From Thermobifida fusca NBRC 14071 = JCM 3263 (lineage in GTDB: Bacteria > Actinomycetota > Actinomycetes > Streptosporangiales > Streptosporangiaceae): a DNA stretch of 64,000 nt. Below the pieces are notes generated by a model. That model had not been told where the DNA came from, did no database searches, and saw only the letters and a program-made list of their open reading frames with translations. The DNA is taken from the NCBI RefSeq assembly GCF_001592045.1, contig NZ_BCWB01000005.1, positions 36,452-100,451 on the forward strand. The letters are read 5' to 3'. The position numbers and the translations under genes were made by a program. Positions within the stretch are counted from its first letter, which is position 1; every line of letters begins with the position of its first letter. Shown piece after piece: positions 19,737 to 28,403 of this stretch.

Positions 19737-21140
19737 GTGAGCCAGTCGCTGTCCGCGCAGGCGATGACCGAGCGCGCGTTGGAGTTGTCGCGTGCTGACG
19801 AGTGCATGGTGCTGGTGACCGAGGCGAGCACGGCGAACCTGCGCTGGGCAGGGAATTCGCTCACCACGAACGGGGTGACTCGGGGCCGGTCGGCCACGGT
19901 GATTTCGCTGGTGAAGGATGCGGCGGGGGTCCGGGTCGGCTCGGTGTCGCAGAGCGGGCTGCGGGACGACCAGTTGGAGGACCTGGTGCGCGCCTCGGAG
20001 GAGGCGGCGCGCGGGTCGGCGCCGGTCAAGGAAGCGTATTCGCTGGTGGATCCTGCGAGCGCGGAGGCTTCCGGCAGCGAGTGGGATGCGCCGGTTCCGG
20101 TCACAGACATCGGCGTGTTCTCCGAGTTCGCTCCAGCGCTGGGAAAGGCGTTCGAACGGTCGGCGCAGGCGGGTGTGCGGTTGTACGGCTATGCGCAGCA
20201 CACGATGTCCGCCACGTTTTTGGGCACGTCGACGGGGCTGCGGCTCCGCCACGACCAGCCGTCGGGGACGCTGGACCTCAACGCCAAGTCGGAGGAGCCG
20301 CACCATTCCACGTGGGTGGGGCAGGCGACCCGCGATTTCACGGATGTGGATGTGGCGGCGTTGGAAGCCGAGTTGGAGCGGCGGATCTCGTGGGGCCGCA
20401 CCACGGTGGAGCTTCCTCCGGGACGGTATGAGACGCTGCTGCCTCCGTCGGCGGTCGCTGATTTGATGACCGACTTGTACTGGGAGTTGGGGGCGCGGGA
20501 CGCGTTTGAGGGGCGGACCGCGTTCTCGTCGCCGCAGGGCGGGACCCGGGTGGGGGAACGGTTGTCTCCGCTGCCGGTGCGGCTGCGGTCGAATCCGGCC
20601 GAGCCCGGGTTGGAGTGTGCGCCGTTCGTGCTGGCGGACGCTCCGGGGCGGCGGATCAGCGCGTTCGACAACGGGCGTCCGGTGGGTGCGACGGAGTGGA
20701 TCAGCGACGGGGAGTTGGCGCGCCTGGTCCAAACCTACGATTCGGCGATGATGACGGCGCTGCCGTTGACGCCGGAGGCCGACAATCTGATTCTCGAACT
20801 GCCGGGTGCGACCGCGTCGTTGGACGACATGGTGGCCTCGACCGAGCGGGGCCTGCTGTTGACCTGCCTGTGGTACATCAGGATGGTGGATCCGCGCACC
20901 ATGCTGCTCACCGGGCTGACCCGGGACGGGGTTTACCTCGTGGAGGATGGTGAAGTGCGGGGCGCGGTGAACAACTTCCGGTTCAACGAGTCTCCAGTGA
21001 GCTTGTTGGAGCGGGTGACGGAGGTGGGGAAGACGACGCCGACGTTCTCCCGCGAGTTCGGTGAATACTTCCCGCTCACGGCGATGCCGCCAATGCGGGT
21101 TCCGGATTTCAACATGTCGTCGGTGAGCCAGGCGTCGTGA
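19737..21140 (+). CDS. pmbA: TldE/PmbA-family subunit
   Basis: 467 residues from a GTG at 19737 preceded by GAAGGGA. A GTG at 19701 overlapping the TldD stop would add twelve residues. It aligns as the TldE/PmbA partner and lacks the HExxxH zinc motif, as expected of the non-catalytic subunit. Visible family stretches are LSRADECMVLVTEASTANL, TTNGVTRGRSATVISLVKD and LLTCLWYIRMVDPRTMLLTG. Together with TldD it would form the active heterodimer. The gene ends at a strong terminator. Confidence 0.9.
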   Translation: MSQSLSAQAMTERALELSRADECMVLVTEASTANLRWAGNSLTTNGVTRGRSATVISLVKDAAGVRVGSVSQSGLRDDQLEDLVRASEEAARGSAPVKEAYSLVDPASAEASGSEWDAPVPVTDIGVFSEFAPALGKAFERSAQAGVRLYGYAQHTMSATFLGTSTGLRLRHDQPSGTLDLNAKSEEPHHSTWVGQATRDFTDVDVAALEAELERRISWGRTTVELPPGRYETLLPPSAVADLMTDLYWELGARDAFEGRTAFSSPQGGTRVGERLSPLPVRLRSNPAEPGLECAPFVLADAPGRRISAFDNGRPVGATEWISDGELARLVQTYDSAMMTALPLTPEADNLILELPGATASLDDMVASTERGLLLTCLWYIRMVDPRTMLLTGLTRDGVYLVEDGEVRGAVNNFRFNESPVSLLERVTEVGKTTPTFSREFGEYFPLTAMPPMRVPDFNMSSVSQAS

Positions 21141-21158
21141 CGTCTGGGAGCGTGGGGT

Positions 21159-21196
21159 GAGCGGCGGCGCGACCCGGGTTTTCCGCGCCGCCGCTC
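21159..21196 (+). terminator. Terminator of the metal-transporter/M15/tldD/pmbA run
   Basis: 13-bp perfect arms GAGCGGCGGCGCG/CGCGCCGCCGCTC with a 12-nt loop, 18 bp after the pmbA stop, followed by GTCTTCTTTG. Confidence 0.8.
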
Positions 21197-21323
21197 GTCT
21201 TCTTTGAAACCGTTTTAGTTGGATTGCCAAACAATTCGGTGCGGTGCTGCCCGTGGAATACCGGGCTCGGGAGGAAAGTAGGGAAACCATGGAACTCTCC
21301 CGAGATCCCGTCGTAATAAATTC

Positions 21324-21355
21324 TTGACTTAATTCAGGGAGTACCGGTGTAGATT
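21324..21355 (+). promoter_or_regulatory. Promoter of the 6C-like small RNA
   Basis: TTGACT at 21324-21329 and TGTAGATT at 21348-21355 resemble housekeeping -35 and -10 boxes with 18-20 bp spacing. They lie immediately before the three-hairpin RNA and in a locally A+T-rich segment. Confidence 0.6.
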
Positions 21356-21360
21356 GGGGT

Positions 21361-21472
21361 TTGGCGCTTCAGTCCCCCGTTGAAGCGCACGGATCGGTGT
21401 TTCGAGCCCCCGTCGAAACACCGTTTGCGACGCCGGGTGGTTTGCCCCCGTAGCCACCCGGCGTCATTTCTT
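21361..21472 (+). ncRNA. 6C-like actinobacterial small RNA (three C-rich loops)
   Basis: Three consecutive perfect stems each expose a CCCCCG loop. Stem 1 is GCGCTTCA/TGAAGCGC (21364-21388). Stem 2 is GGTGTTTCGA/TCGAAACACC (21396-21422). Stem 3 is GACGCCGGGTGG/CCACCCGGCGTC (21429-21465) and is followed by ATTTCTTTTC, so it doubles as terminator. Paired stem-loops with C-run loops define the actinobacterial 6C RNA family (B11 in mycobacteria), which pairs with G-rich ribosome-binding regions. Here the loops have five C rather than six, and a third C-loop is present. A promoter-like pair precedes it. No protein frame fits. Confidence 0.7.
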
Positions 21473-21556
21473 TTCTGATTGACTTCCTGTGCTTTCTCCG
21501 TTACGGCCGGGTAGAAAGTCCTTTCCGCAGCCAGAATACGCAGAATCAGATTCGGA

Positions 21557-22114
21557 TCAGTTCTGCTGCTGCCAGTCGCGGCGGGCGCGGGCAAGGTCTT
21601 CCGGGGTGTCACAGTCGCGGGCCGCCCACCCGAGCGGCACCCGCACCGGGGTGAGGGGAGCGAACAGGCCGCGGAGGGAACGCCCCGCATAGTCAGTGAG
21701 CGCGGCACGCACCGCTGCGGTGCGCCACACGCTTGCCAGCCACTGGGACTGCCCTTCCTCGTCGACGAGCACGGCCCCGGCAGCGGGTGCGGCAGCCGTG
21801 CGCAGCGTCGCTACCGCCGTACTGTCCAGGAACGGCATGTCCGCGGCGAGCAGCACAAACCAGGGGGAGACGACTTCCGCGAGCCCGGTGCGCAACGCCG
21901 ACAGCGGGCCCGAACCGGGGGGATCTTCGCGGACATAGCGAGCCGGAGGGTGGGGGCGCGGCGGTCCCACCACGACGACCGTGGCCGCCTCCTGGACCGC
22001 GTCCACGACCCTTTCCAGCATGGTGCGCCCGCCGACCCGCAGCCCGGGCTTGTCGACACCGCCCATGCGCCGCGCCGCCCCGCCAGCGAGAATCACCGCG
22101 TCCCAACCGTCCAC
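21557..22114 (-). CDS. mobA: Molybdenum cofactor guanylyltransferase-like protein
   Basis: 185 residues. The nucleotidyltransferase signature LAGGAARRMGGVDKPGLRVGG begins at residue 9 and AADMPFLDST (metal-binding DxP) lies near residue 90. MobA adds GMP to molybdopterin; the related MocA adds CMP. A PxxD-type central segment and the length fit MobA. moaA, the first Moco enzyme, is present about 14 kb away in the same window. The downstream end lies close to the 6C-like RNA terminator on the opposite strand. Distinguishing GTP from CTP specificity by eye is not safe. Confidence 0.8.
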   Translation of the reverse strand: MDGWDAVILAGGAARRMGGVDKPGLRVGGRTMLERVVDAVQEAATVVVVGPPRPHPPARYVREDPPGSGPLSALRTGLAEVVSPWFVLLAADMPFLDSTAVATLRTAAAPAAGAVLVDEEGQSQWLASVWRTAAVRAALTDYAGRSLRGLFAPLTPVRVPLGWAARDCDTPEDLARARRDWQQQN

Positions 22115-22166
22115 GTCTGCTCCTTACCTGTACCAGCGAGCCCCACAGATACGGTTCCATGGAGTC

Positions 22167-22664
22167 ATGCTGGTTCGTACCGCCTACCCCGAGGAAATGC
22201 CTCACGTCGGCGAACTGCGGGTGCGCACCTATCTCGACCAAGGGCTACTGGATCCCGACTCGCCGTACCTGCCCGTGCTGCGCGCGCTGGGCACGAGCGG
22301 GATCGGTGACGTGCTGGTCGCGGTGGACGGCGACGAGCTGCTCGGCACGGTCACGCTGCGGCCGTTCCAAGAGGACAGCGAGATCACACTCTCGCCGGAC
22401 GAAGCCGAGGTGCGTGCCCTCGCCGTGGCCCCGCACGCGCAGCGGCGCGGCATCGGCCGGCTGCTGCTGCGCTCCGTGATCGAGCGGGCCCGGAACGCGG
22501 GCGTGGCCCACCTTGTACTGTCCACGCAGCCGATCATGGTGGCTGCGCAGCGGTTGTACGCCTCCGAAGGGTTTGTCCGGCTACCGGAACGGGACTGGAG
22601 TCCCCAGCCGGGGGTGCCGCTGCTCGCCTACGGGCTGCGGCTGTCTGCCCGCGGGCAGGAGTGA
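22167..22664 (+). CDS. GNAT-family N-acetyltransferase
   Basis: 165 residues from the ATG at 22167. The acetyl-CoA-binding motif A is clear: VRALAVAPHAQRRGIGRLLL contains the R-x-x-G-x-G/A loop. Motif B follows with HLVLSTQPIMVAAQRLYASE and GFVRLPE. The N-terminal strand-helix region (RTAYPEEMPHVGELRVRTYL) is the usual substrate-side element. It diverges from mobA, 52 bp away. The substrate is unknown. Confidence 0.88.
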   Translation: MLVRTAYPEEMPHVGELRVRTYLDQGLLDPDSPYLPVLRALGTSGIGDVLVAVDGDELLGTVTLRPFQEDSEITLSPDEAEVRALAVAPHAQRRGIGRLLLRSVIERARNAGVAHLVLSTQPIMVAAQRLYASEGFVRLPERDWSPQPGVPLLAYGLRLSARGQE

Positions 22665-22705
22665 ACGGCTCGTCTGCGGCGGGGCGCGACGGACCACTGC
22701 CCGGT

Positions 22706-23119
22706 CTAGTAGGGCACCATGGTGAGCTGGTCGAGCAGGGTGCGGTATTCCCGCAGTGCCACACGCAGCCGTTCAGTGTCGCTTCCGCCTTCGCTGCGCC
22801 GCTGCCAGCTTGATTCGATACGGCGGCGGCGCTCGTTGAGGCGGGCGGTGAACTGTTCGATTGCTTCTCCGACGAGACTGTCCGCGGCAGCGACACTGGC
22901 CCGCGGATCGTCGACGAAACTCTTTTGGATCCGGTTCCAGCGGTCGTGGAATCGCTGCACGTCAGTGAACGCCTCCGGCTCGCTGCGGGGCAAGGGTCCG
23001 GAGAACGCTTGAGTGGTATCGGTGCCTTCCGGGGCATAGGGCTGTTCTTCCCCGTGGCGCGGTTCCGGGGTGTGAGCAGCAGCGTAGACGTTGCGGGATT
23101 CGTCGCTGTGGTGCTCCAC
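22706..23119 (-). CDS. Small helical protein with FVDDPRASVAAADSLV motif
   Basis: 137 residues, soluble, no signal peptide. A polar N-terminal 45 residues precede a helical domain with WNRIQKSFVDDPRASVAAAD and SDTERLRVALREYRTLLDQL. The same WxxxQxxFVDDPxxxVxxAD pattern and a late xxxYRxLxxxL helix recur in the next upstream gene, so these are paralogues, probably one transcript. I recognise the pair as a conserved actinobacterial type but know no function. The gap between them is 32 bp. Confidence 0.6.
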   Translation of the reverse strand: MEHHSDESRNVYAAAHTPEPRHGEEQPYAPEGTDTTQAFSGPLPRSEPEAFTDVQRFHDRWNRIQKSFVDDPRASVAAADSLVGEAIEQFTARLNERRRRIESSWQRRSEGGSDTERLRVALREYRTLLDQLTMVPY

Positions 23120-23151
23120 GGTGGTCGTCTCCCTTAGTGGTGTCGCGGCCG

Positions 23152-23751
23152 CTACCGGCGGCGGTGGCGGCCGGTGTTGGCGGTGGCAGGGTGTGCGACG
23201 GCGTCGGCATACTCCGGGGCAGCGTGCTTCCCAAAGACCCGTTCACCCGGGGAGACGTGTCCCAGCACTTCAGCGAAGAGTTCGCGGTAGCGGGCCATCG
23301 CGTCACCGAGTTCTTCGGTGGTTGCTGCTCCGGTCCGGCCGCGTTCCGCGGCCTGGTGCACGCGCTGGTATTCGTCGACGGTGGCCGCGGGTGCGACAGG
23401 CTGGTCCACGGGATAGCCGCGGTCGGCCATCGCCTGGGCGAGGAGCCGGTCGGCGGTGGCGACGGCGGCGGCCGGGTCGTCGACGAAACGCTCCTGGGCG
23501 CGCGCCCACTCGTTCTCGTAGTAGGCGCGTTCGCTCTCGGTGAGGGTGCGCAGGCTGGGGGCGGGTGGTCGGTGCCCTGAGTCCTGGTGCTCGGGCTGTT
23601 CCCGCTGGCGGGGCACGTGGGCGGTGTCAGTGCGGGGCTGCCGGTGCCGCGGTCCGCCGCGACGGGTTTCCCGGAAGACAGCGATCGCGGCGGCGGCGAT
23701 CAGCACCAGGCCGAGGAACACTGCGAGACCAATGATGTCGTCGGTATCCAT
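23152..23751 (-). CDS. Membrane-anchored paralogue with FVDDPAAAVATADRLL motif
   Basis: 199 residues. One N-terminal transmembrane helix (residues 6-24, GLAVFLGLVLIAAAAIAVF) is followed by a basic Arg-rich linker. Next comes a helical domain beginning YYENEWARAQERFVDDPAAA and ending ELGDAMARYRELFAEVLGHV. The core motif matches that of the neighbouring downstream gene. The anchored/soluble pairing suggests that the two associate at the membrane; that is inference. Confidence 0.6.
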   Translation of the reverse strand: MDTDDIIGLAVFLGLVLIAAAAIAVFRETRRGGPRHRQPRTDTAHVPRQREQPEHQDSGHRPPAPSLRTLTESERAYYENEWARAQERFVDDPAAAVATADRLLAQAMADRGYPVDQPVAPAATVDEYQRVHQAAERGRTGAATTEELGDAMARYRELFAEVLGHVSPGERVFGKHAAPEYADAVAHPATANTGRHRRR

Positions 23752-24011
23752 CGTGGTGCCTCTCGACTGGGGTGGTTCCTTGGCGGGCAGGTGCCCGACG
23801 GTAGGTCTTCACGCTCTGCGTCTGCCCGATCCAAGCCCATAAAAACCCGAAAGACCTGCGGTAACGAGAATTGCCACCAGAACGGAGCGGGAGGAACACG
23901 GAAAGATACCCACAAAAACCGCACGGAAATGTGTTCCGCAGCGGCCCGCATCCGCATCAGGTGGTGGCGGGCTCACCCCCAGTCGCTGCCCCGTCGGCCC
24001 ACAAGGAAAAA

Positions 24012-24041
24012 GCTCTCCCTTTCCTGGCGGAAAGGGAGAGC
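24012..24041 (-). terminator. Terminator of rtcB
   Basis: 13-bp perfect arms GCTCTCCCTTTCC/GGAAAGGGAGAGC lie at the very end of rtcB and are followed on the minus strand by TTTTTCC. A strong intrinsic terminator that begins 3 bp past the stop codon. Confidence 0.85.
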
Positions 24042-24044
24042 CGG

Positions 24045-25232
24045 TTATCCCTTGACGCACACCACTTGCCGCAGGTGCGTCACCACTTCCACAAGATCAG
24101 TCTGGGCGGCGATCACCTCGTTGATGTCCTTGTACGCCGCGGGGATCTCATCGATCACCCCTGTGTCCTTGCGGCACTCCACCCCCTCGGTCTGTTTGAT
24201 CAGATCCGCCTGGGTGAACCTCTTGCGGGCCTGGCTGCGGCTCATCTTGCGTCCCGCGCCGTGGGCCGCCGAGTTGAACGACGCCGGGTTGCCGAGGCCG
24301 CGCACAATGTAGCTTCCTGTCGCCATCGACCCGGGGATGATCCCCAGGTCGCCGCGGCCGGCGCGGATCGCGCCCTTGCGGGTGACCAGCAGGTCCACGC
24401 CGTCGTAGGTTTCTTCAGCCACATAGTTGTGGTGGCAGGAGATCCACTCGGGGAACTGCACCCCCGGGAACTGTTTCCGCATCACCGCGCACGCCAAGCC
24501 CATCATCACGTCCCGGTTGCGCCGCGCATACTCCTGCGCCCAGAACAGGTCGTTGCGGTAGGACTCCATTTCGGGGGTGCCGGTGAGGAACACCGCAAGG
24601 TCCCGGTCGGGCAGGTCCTGGTTGTGCGGCAGCTTCTGGGCTTCTTCAATGTGGTAGCGGGCAAGCTCGTTGCCGATGTTGCGGGACCCGGAGTGCAGCA
24701 CCACCCACACCGCGTCGTTCTCATCAAGGCACACTTCGAGGAAGTGGTTGCCGCCGCCGAGGGTGCCGAGCTGGTGCAGGGCCCGCTCCCGCAGTCTCTG
24801 CACGCGGTCGGTGAGGGTGTCAAAACGGTCCCAGAACTCGTCCCAGTCGCGGCTGCGCACCTCGGGCAGGCGGCGCGGATCCACCGGGGTGCGGTGCGAG
24901 GCGTGGCCCACAGGCACTGCTTCTTCCAGGCCGCTACGCAGCTTCCGCAGGTCGTCGGGGAGATCCTCGGCGCGCAGCGAGGTGCGTACCGCGGTCATGC
25001 CGCAGCCGATGTCGACCCCGACCGCGGCCGGGGAGACCGCGTCCCGCATCGCGATGACCGACCCCACGGTCGCGCCTTTCCCGTAGTGCACGTCCGGCAT
25101 GACCGCCAAGCCGTGGATCCACGGCAGCTTGGTGACGTTGTACAGCTGGGCCATGGCTTGCGGTTCGACCGTGTTCGGGTCGGTCCACATGCGGATCGGA
25201 ACCCGATTTCCGGAAACCTCGGTGTAAGCCAT
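24045..25232 (-). CDS. rtcB: RNA-splicing ligase RtcB
   Basis: 395 residues, shorter than the archaeal form but normal for this bacterial branch. Joins 2-prime,3-prime-cyclic-phosphate and 5-prime-OH RNA ends using Mn and GTP. Metal-site motifs are visible: GVDIGCGMTAVRTSL with the Cys/Asp ligands, QLGTLGGGNHFLEVCLDE, LHSGSRNIGNELARYHIEEA, and SAAHGAGRKMSRSQA with the His that becomes guanylylated. The start is preceded by TGAGGAGGTAGCCC, a strong RBS. No rtcA, rtcR or archease gene lies beside it, so its RNA repair role here is unlinked. Confidence 0.93.
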   Translation of the reverse strand: MAYTEVSGNRVPIRMWTDPNTVEPQAMAQLYNVTKLPWIHGLAVMPDVHYGKGATVGSVIAMRDAVSPAAVGVDIGCGMTAVRTSLRAEDLPDDLRKLRSGLEEAVPVGHASHRTPVDPRRLPEVRSRDWDEFWDRFDTLTDRVQRLRERALHQLGTLGGGNHFLEVCLDENDAVWVVLHSGSRNIGNELARYHIEEAQKLPHNQDLPDRDLAVFLTGTPEMESYRNDLFWAQEYARRNRDVMMGLACAVMRKQFPGVQFPEWISCHHNYVAEETYDGVDLLVTRKGAIRAGRGDLGIIPGSMATGSYIVRGLGNPASFNSAAHGAGRKMSRSQARKRFTQADLIKQTEGVECRKDTGVIDEIPAAYKDINEVIAAQTDLVEVVTHLRQVVCVKG

Positions 25233-26042
25233 GGGCTACCTCCTCATGGGTGACGACACGGGAGCATGCCGACTGCTGCAGCGTGGGCAGACGCCCCACT
25301 ATGACGCCAGATCCGCCTTTGCAGAGCAAATGGTTTTCCCCGCCCCTACCCGTGGTCTGCCGAGGCGCACCCGCGGGCGGTGCCCAGGGCACGGCACGCT
25401 CCCAGGTGCCAAGGGTGTGGACGGGGTGCTGATGGGGCCGGTGCCTGGCTGCCCCGCACGGGCACGCCGCGGGGCACGGCCTGGTCGTCGCGGCGGACGT
25501 CCGCCGTCGGGGTTAATGATCAACGCCGCGAAAGCCGCGAATCTTCCCTTCTCTTGGGGCTTCCGCACCTCCAGCAGACCTGCCCTCTCCCCCACTGCGG
25601 ACTGCGGGAGCCCGCCCGGCTGGCTTGTCTGTTTGAGGCTCTGCTTGGTTCGTGGTTTCCCTCATTCTGGACGGCGACGCTGTCCGCCGCATGACGAGCG
25701 TATGGAGCGTGGCGAGGACTGCGAGCTCCCCTCCACCTTGGTTGCGTCTGCTTACGCACGTGCGCTTCCTCAGCGGCAGGCGTGGCACTGCGGAGCGGCT
25801 CTGTGGAGGCCAACGACGCCTGCTTCCCGGTGGGGACGATCCTTATTTCTCCCCTGCACGTGCGGCAGCGGATCAGCGAGAGTTCCCCTGCCCGGGCCAC
25901 ACACGGCAACACCGAGCGTTACACGACCAAGTGCTGTCGGGACTGTGACTCTGACTCTCTCAACCTGACCGCCTCGACGGACAGGGAGGGCTGCGACCTG
26001 GATGGCGTGTCACCGTCGCTACGAACCGCCACCCGATGTCGA
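25233..26042. other. About 800 bp without a supported gene
   Basis: Lower GC than flanking genes in places and with mixed codon patterns. Frames on both strands (for example 25520-25912 minus and 25231-25968 plus) have Arg/Ser-rich composition, no RBS and no recognisable motif. It may be decayed coding sequence. I see no tRNA or clear hairpin. Confidence 0.45.
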
Positions 26043-26499
26043 TCAACGTGCGGTGGGTGATCGCTCCCAGTTGTGGGGAACGTATCCGTGGCCTTCCAGC
26101 CAGGCGCGGATCCCTTGGGCTGGATAGTCAATGGTGTTCTCGGGCAGGTGGTGCGGATCGGCCCACACGAGTGGGCCGCACTTGTGCGGTTCGGCGTTGA
26201 CCGGTTCGCCTTCCCAGTGGGTGGCAACGAAGAACGCGCCGAGTCGCGCTCGTCCGGGACGTCGATAGTGGTGGACGATGGTGGCGAGGCGGAGCGTGTC
26301 GGGGTCGACGGTGATGCCGACTTCTTCTCGAAGTTCGCGGGCCGCGCCCTGGTGGAGGGGTTCTCCTTCTTCCAGGTGGCCTGAAGGAAGGCGCAGCATC
26401 CCGTCGCAGTATCCGGTGTTCTGCCTTCGATGAGCAGGATTTTTCCCTGCGCGGCAGGATCACGTGGACGTCGACGATGCTGCGGTAACGCTCCGGCAT
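26043..26499 (-). pseudogene. Nudix hydrolase broken by two frameshifts
   Basis: The C-terminal 118 residues (26399 to 26043) contain a complete Nudix box: GHLEEGEPLHQGAARELREE continuing VGI. The missing N-terminus lies in two other frames. MPERYRSIVDVHVILPRR starts at 26499, then GKILLIEGR is in the next frame, then NTGYCDGMLRLPSGHLEEGE in the third. One lost base near the GGGAAAAA run and one near GGCAGAAC would restore a continuous typical Nudix protein of about 150 residues. Either a pseudogene or assembly errors in homopolymers. Confidence 0.7.
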
Positions 26500-28403
26500 G
26501 GCTGGTTTCGAGGGCAGTGAGGGGTTGTGTCGGTGGGACGACAGCGCTTCACGGGTGCCTCAGAGGCCAGAAACCGCATTTTCCCATCTGTACTGCGGTT
26601 ATGGACCATTAAGGACACCAAAAGACCTTAATATGGGTTTTGCGCTTGTTGTCGACCAGTGGGGAGGCCTCAGCGGCCGCATGGCCGCAGGCTGGAGAGT
26701 CTGCTGTCGACGCCAAGACTGTGCTTGGGGCGTACTGAGGCGGTACACCTTGGCAGGTGCCGTACCCGGCCGGCCGTCTTGCCTGCGCTGGGGTGGTGGG
26801 TCGGGTCGCTCACCGCTTCCCGATCGCGTGACAGCCTGGACAAGCAGAGCAGTCGCTTCGCTTGTGGGCCCCGTGGAGTACCCGTGCCTTCGACACCCAC
26901 TCCCCTCGTGTGACACACTGCCACACTTCACTCACAAAAAGTTTGAGTGTCTCGGTGACTTCTTTCGCATCTCTCTTTCACGAGATGCAAGACACGTTTT
27001 CTTTTCGTCGGAGACGCGATTTTCCCACCGCGGCACTGCCTAGCGCTCTGTGACATCCTTCATCGCTAAAAAATCAACAACCACGCCCAAAGTGTGCAAG
27101 CAGCGCAGATAGTGCGGCACAATAGATCCCGTCAGCGATCTCAAGTGTTGGTGTTGAGGGCGGACAATCGCTGACAAAGCTCTGGGGGGTATATACCCCC
27201 CAGAGCTTTTCTCTTTTGGGCTGCGCGACGCGCTGGGGAGGCCGTGGAGTTCTCGGGTTCGCGCCCGCGACTTTCCGCGAATGGGCAATGGCGCGGTGCA
27301 GCGCTGCACCGGAGACTGCGGGGTTACCCCGGCCGGCACGACTCCCCCGACCTCTCCCGCTGACGGAACCCGCTGGCCCGCCCAGGGCACGGGACGCGCT
27401 CCCCTCGCCCCCAGCAGAGTAAGCGTGTTGCGGTCCGTCTTACTGGACGCACCCTCCGCAGCGCTCACCGCCAGGAGTCAGAACACGGGAGTACCGCAAC
27501 GGATCAAACCCCGGATTCCACGGCGGCGGCACTGGACAAAAACACACTCATCACGCTCCGGAAAAGGAGCACACGACCAGACATACCCTCATCTCCTTAC
27601 TCAGGACCAAACTCTCTCCTATTCGCTGTGAATCGGACTTCAAAAATCACGCATTATTCCCTCCGCCTCGTTTACTGAAATACGATACTCCGGTAGTGCT
27701 CTAACGAACGGGATATCCAGTCGCCGTGCGCGCGGCAGCGCTCCCCCTGCTCCTATTTCCGAAAACTCCTCCAACGGGAACGGAGTCAGCCCGCTTTTCC
27801 CTCACGTCGGCAGTGCAGCCAGAGCACGGCGGCAGCACCCCGGAACGGGGTCGGGGAACGCGCCGACTACGCATGCGCGCTGGATACTCAAGGCAGCCTC
27901 AAAGACCACATCCAAGCGCTGCAGAACTGGATAACTACAGGTCAACTCCAGGAATCCCGCGTTCCTGCCCCTCTTCCCGACGACGGCTCCCAGCCCTCCC
28001 GAAACGGGCTCGGCCACGAGTCCGGCACAGCCTGTCCAGGCATGCCACCAACGCACCACCCCTCTCCATCAGGAGGGACCGCAGGGGTTTCCCCTTCTCA
28101 CATCGCTTCGCATCAGGATTTTCTCGAAAAACGAGGAAATGTCTCATACTCACCGTTTCACACCGGCGACAACTTTCCGTAACCGCACCCCGACACAGCG
28201 GAATAAACCCCTGGTGTTGAGCTTTCGCCTCAAAACACAGACATGCTGCAGGTCTGACCTTATTCAGAGAATCTGGCATTCAGCAGCATTCCTGGCAGGT
28301 CCACAAAATCGTCTCTTTCCTAAGACGGGAGAAGCGTCGGAAACCTTGCCTCCCCTGCCCTGGTTTTCCACCGCCTCCCGGCCGGTATTCCGTTTTAGGC
28401 TGT
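26500..28403. other. About 1.9 kb mostly non-coding stretch
   Basis: No frame shows a family signature. Base composition is visibly less GC-rich than the surroundings from about 27,450 to 28,300. Supported items are an imperfect inverted repeat near 26,603-26,640 (CCATTAAGG/CCTTAATATGG) and the hairpin pair at 27131-27214 listed separately. The rest may be decayed accessory DNA. Confidence 0.5.
27131..27214 (+). ncRNA. Candidate small RNA: stem-loop followed by strong terminator
   Basis: Stem 1 pairs GTCAGCGAT (27131-27139) with ATCGCTGAC (27167-27175). Its large loop is G/T-rich. Immediately after it, a perfect palindrome (27176-27209, arms AAAGCTCTGGGGGGTAT) is followed by TTTTCTCTTTT. An AATAGAT element at 27121-27127, four bases before stem 1, could be a -10 box, but no clear -35 is visible. 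No coding gene precedes it for more than 500 bp, so a free-standing small RNA is more likely than a gene terminator. The family is unknown. Confidence 0.45.

Noticed and set aside
25520..25912. Minus-strand frame with several Cys
   Set aside because: No family signature or RBS; could be decayed sequence, not annotated as a gene.
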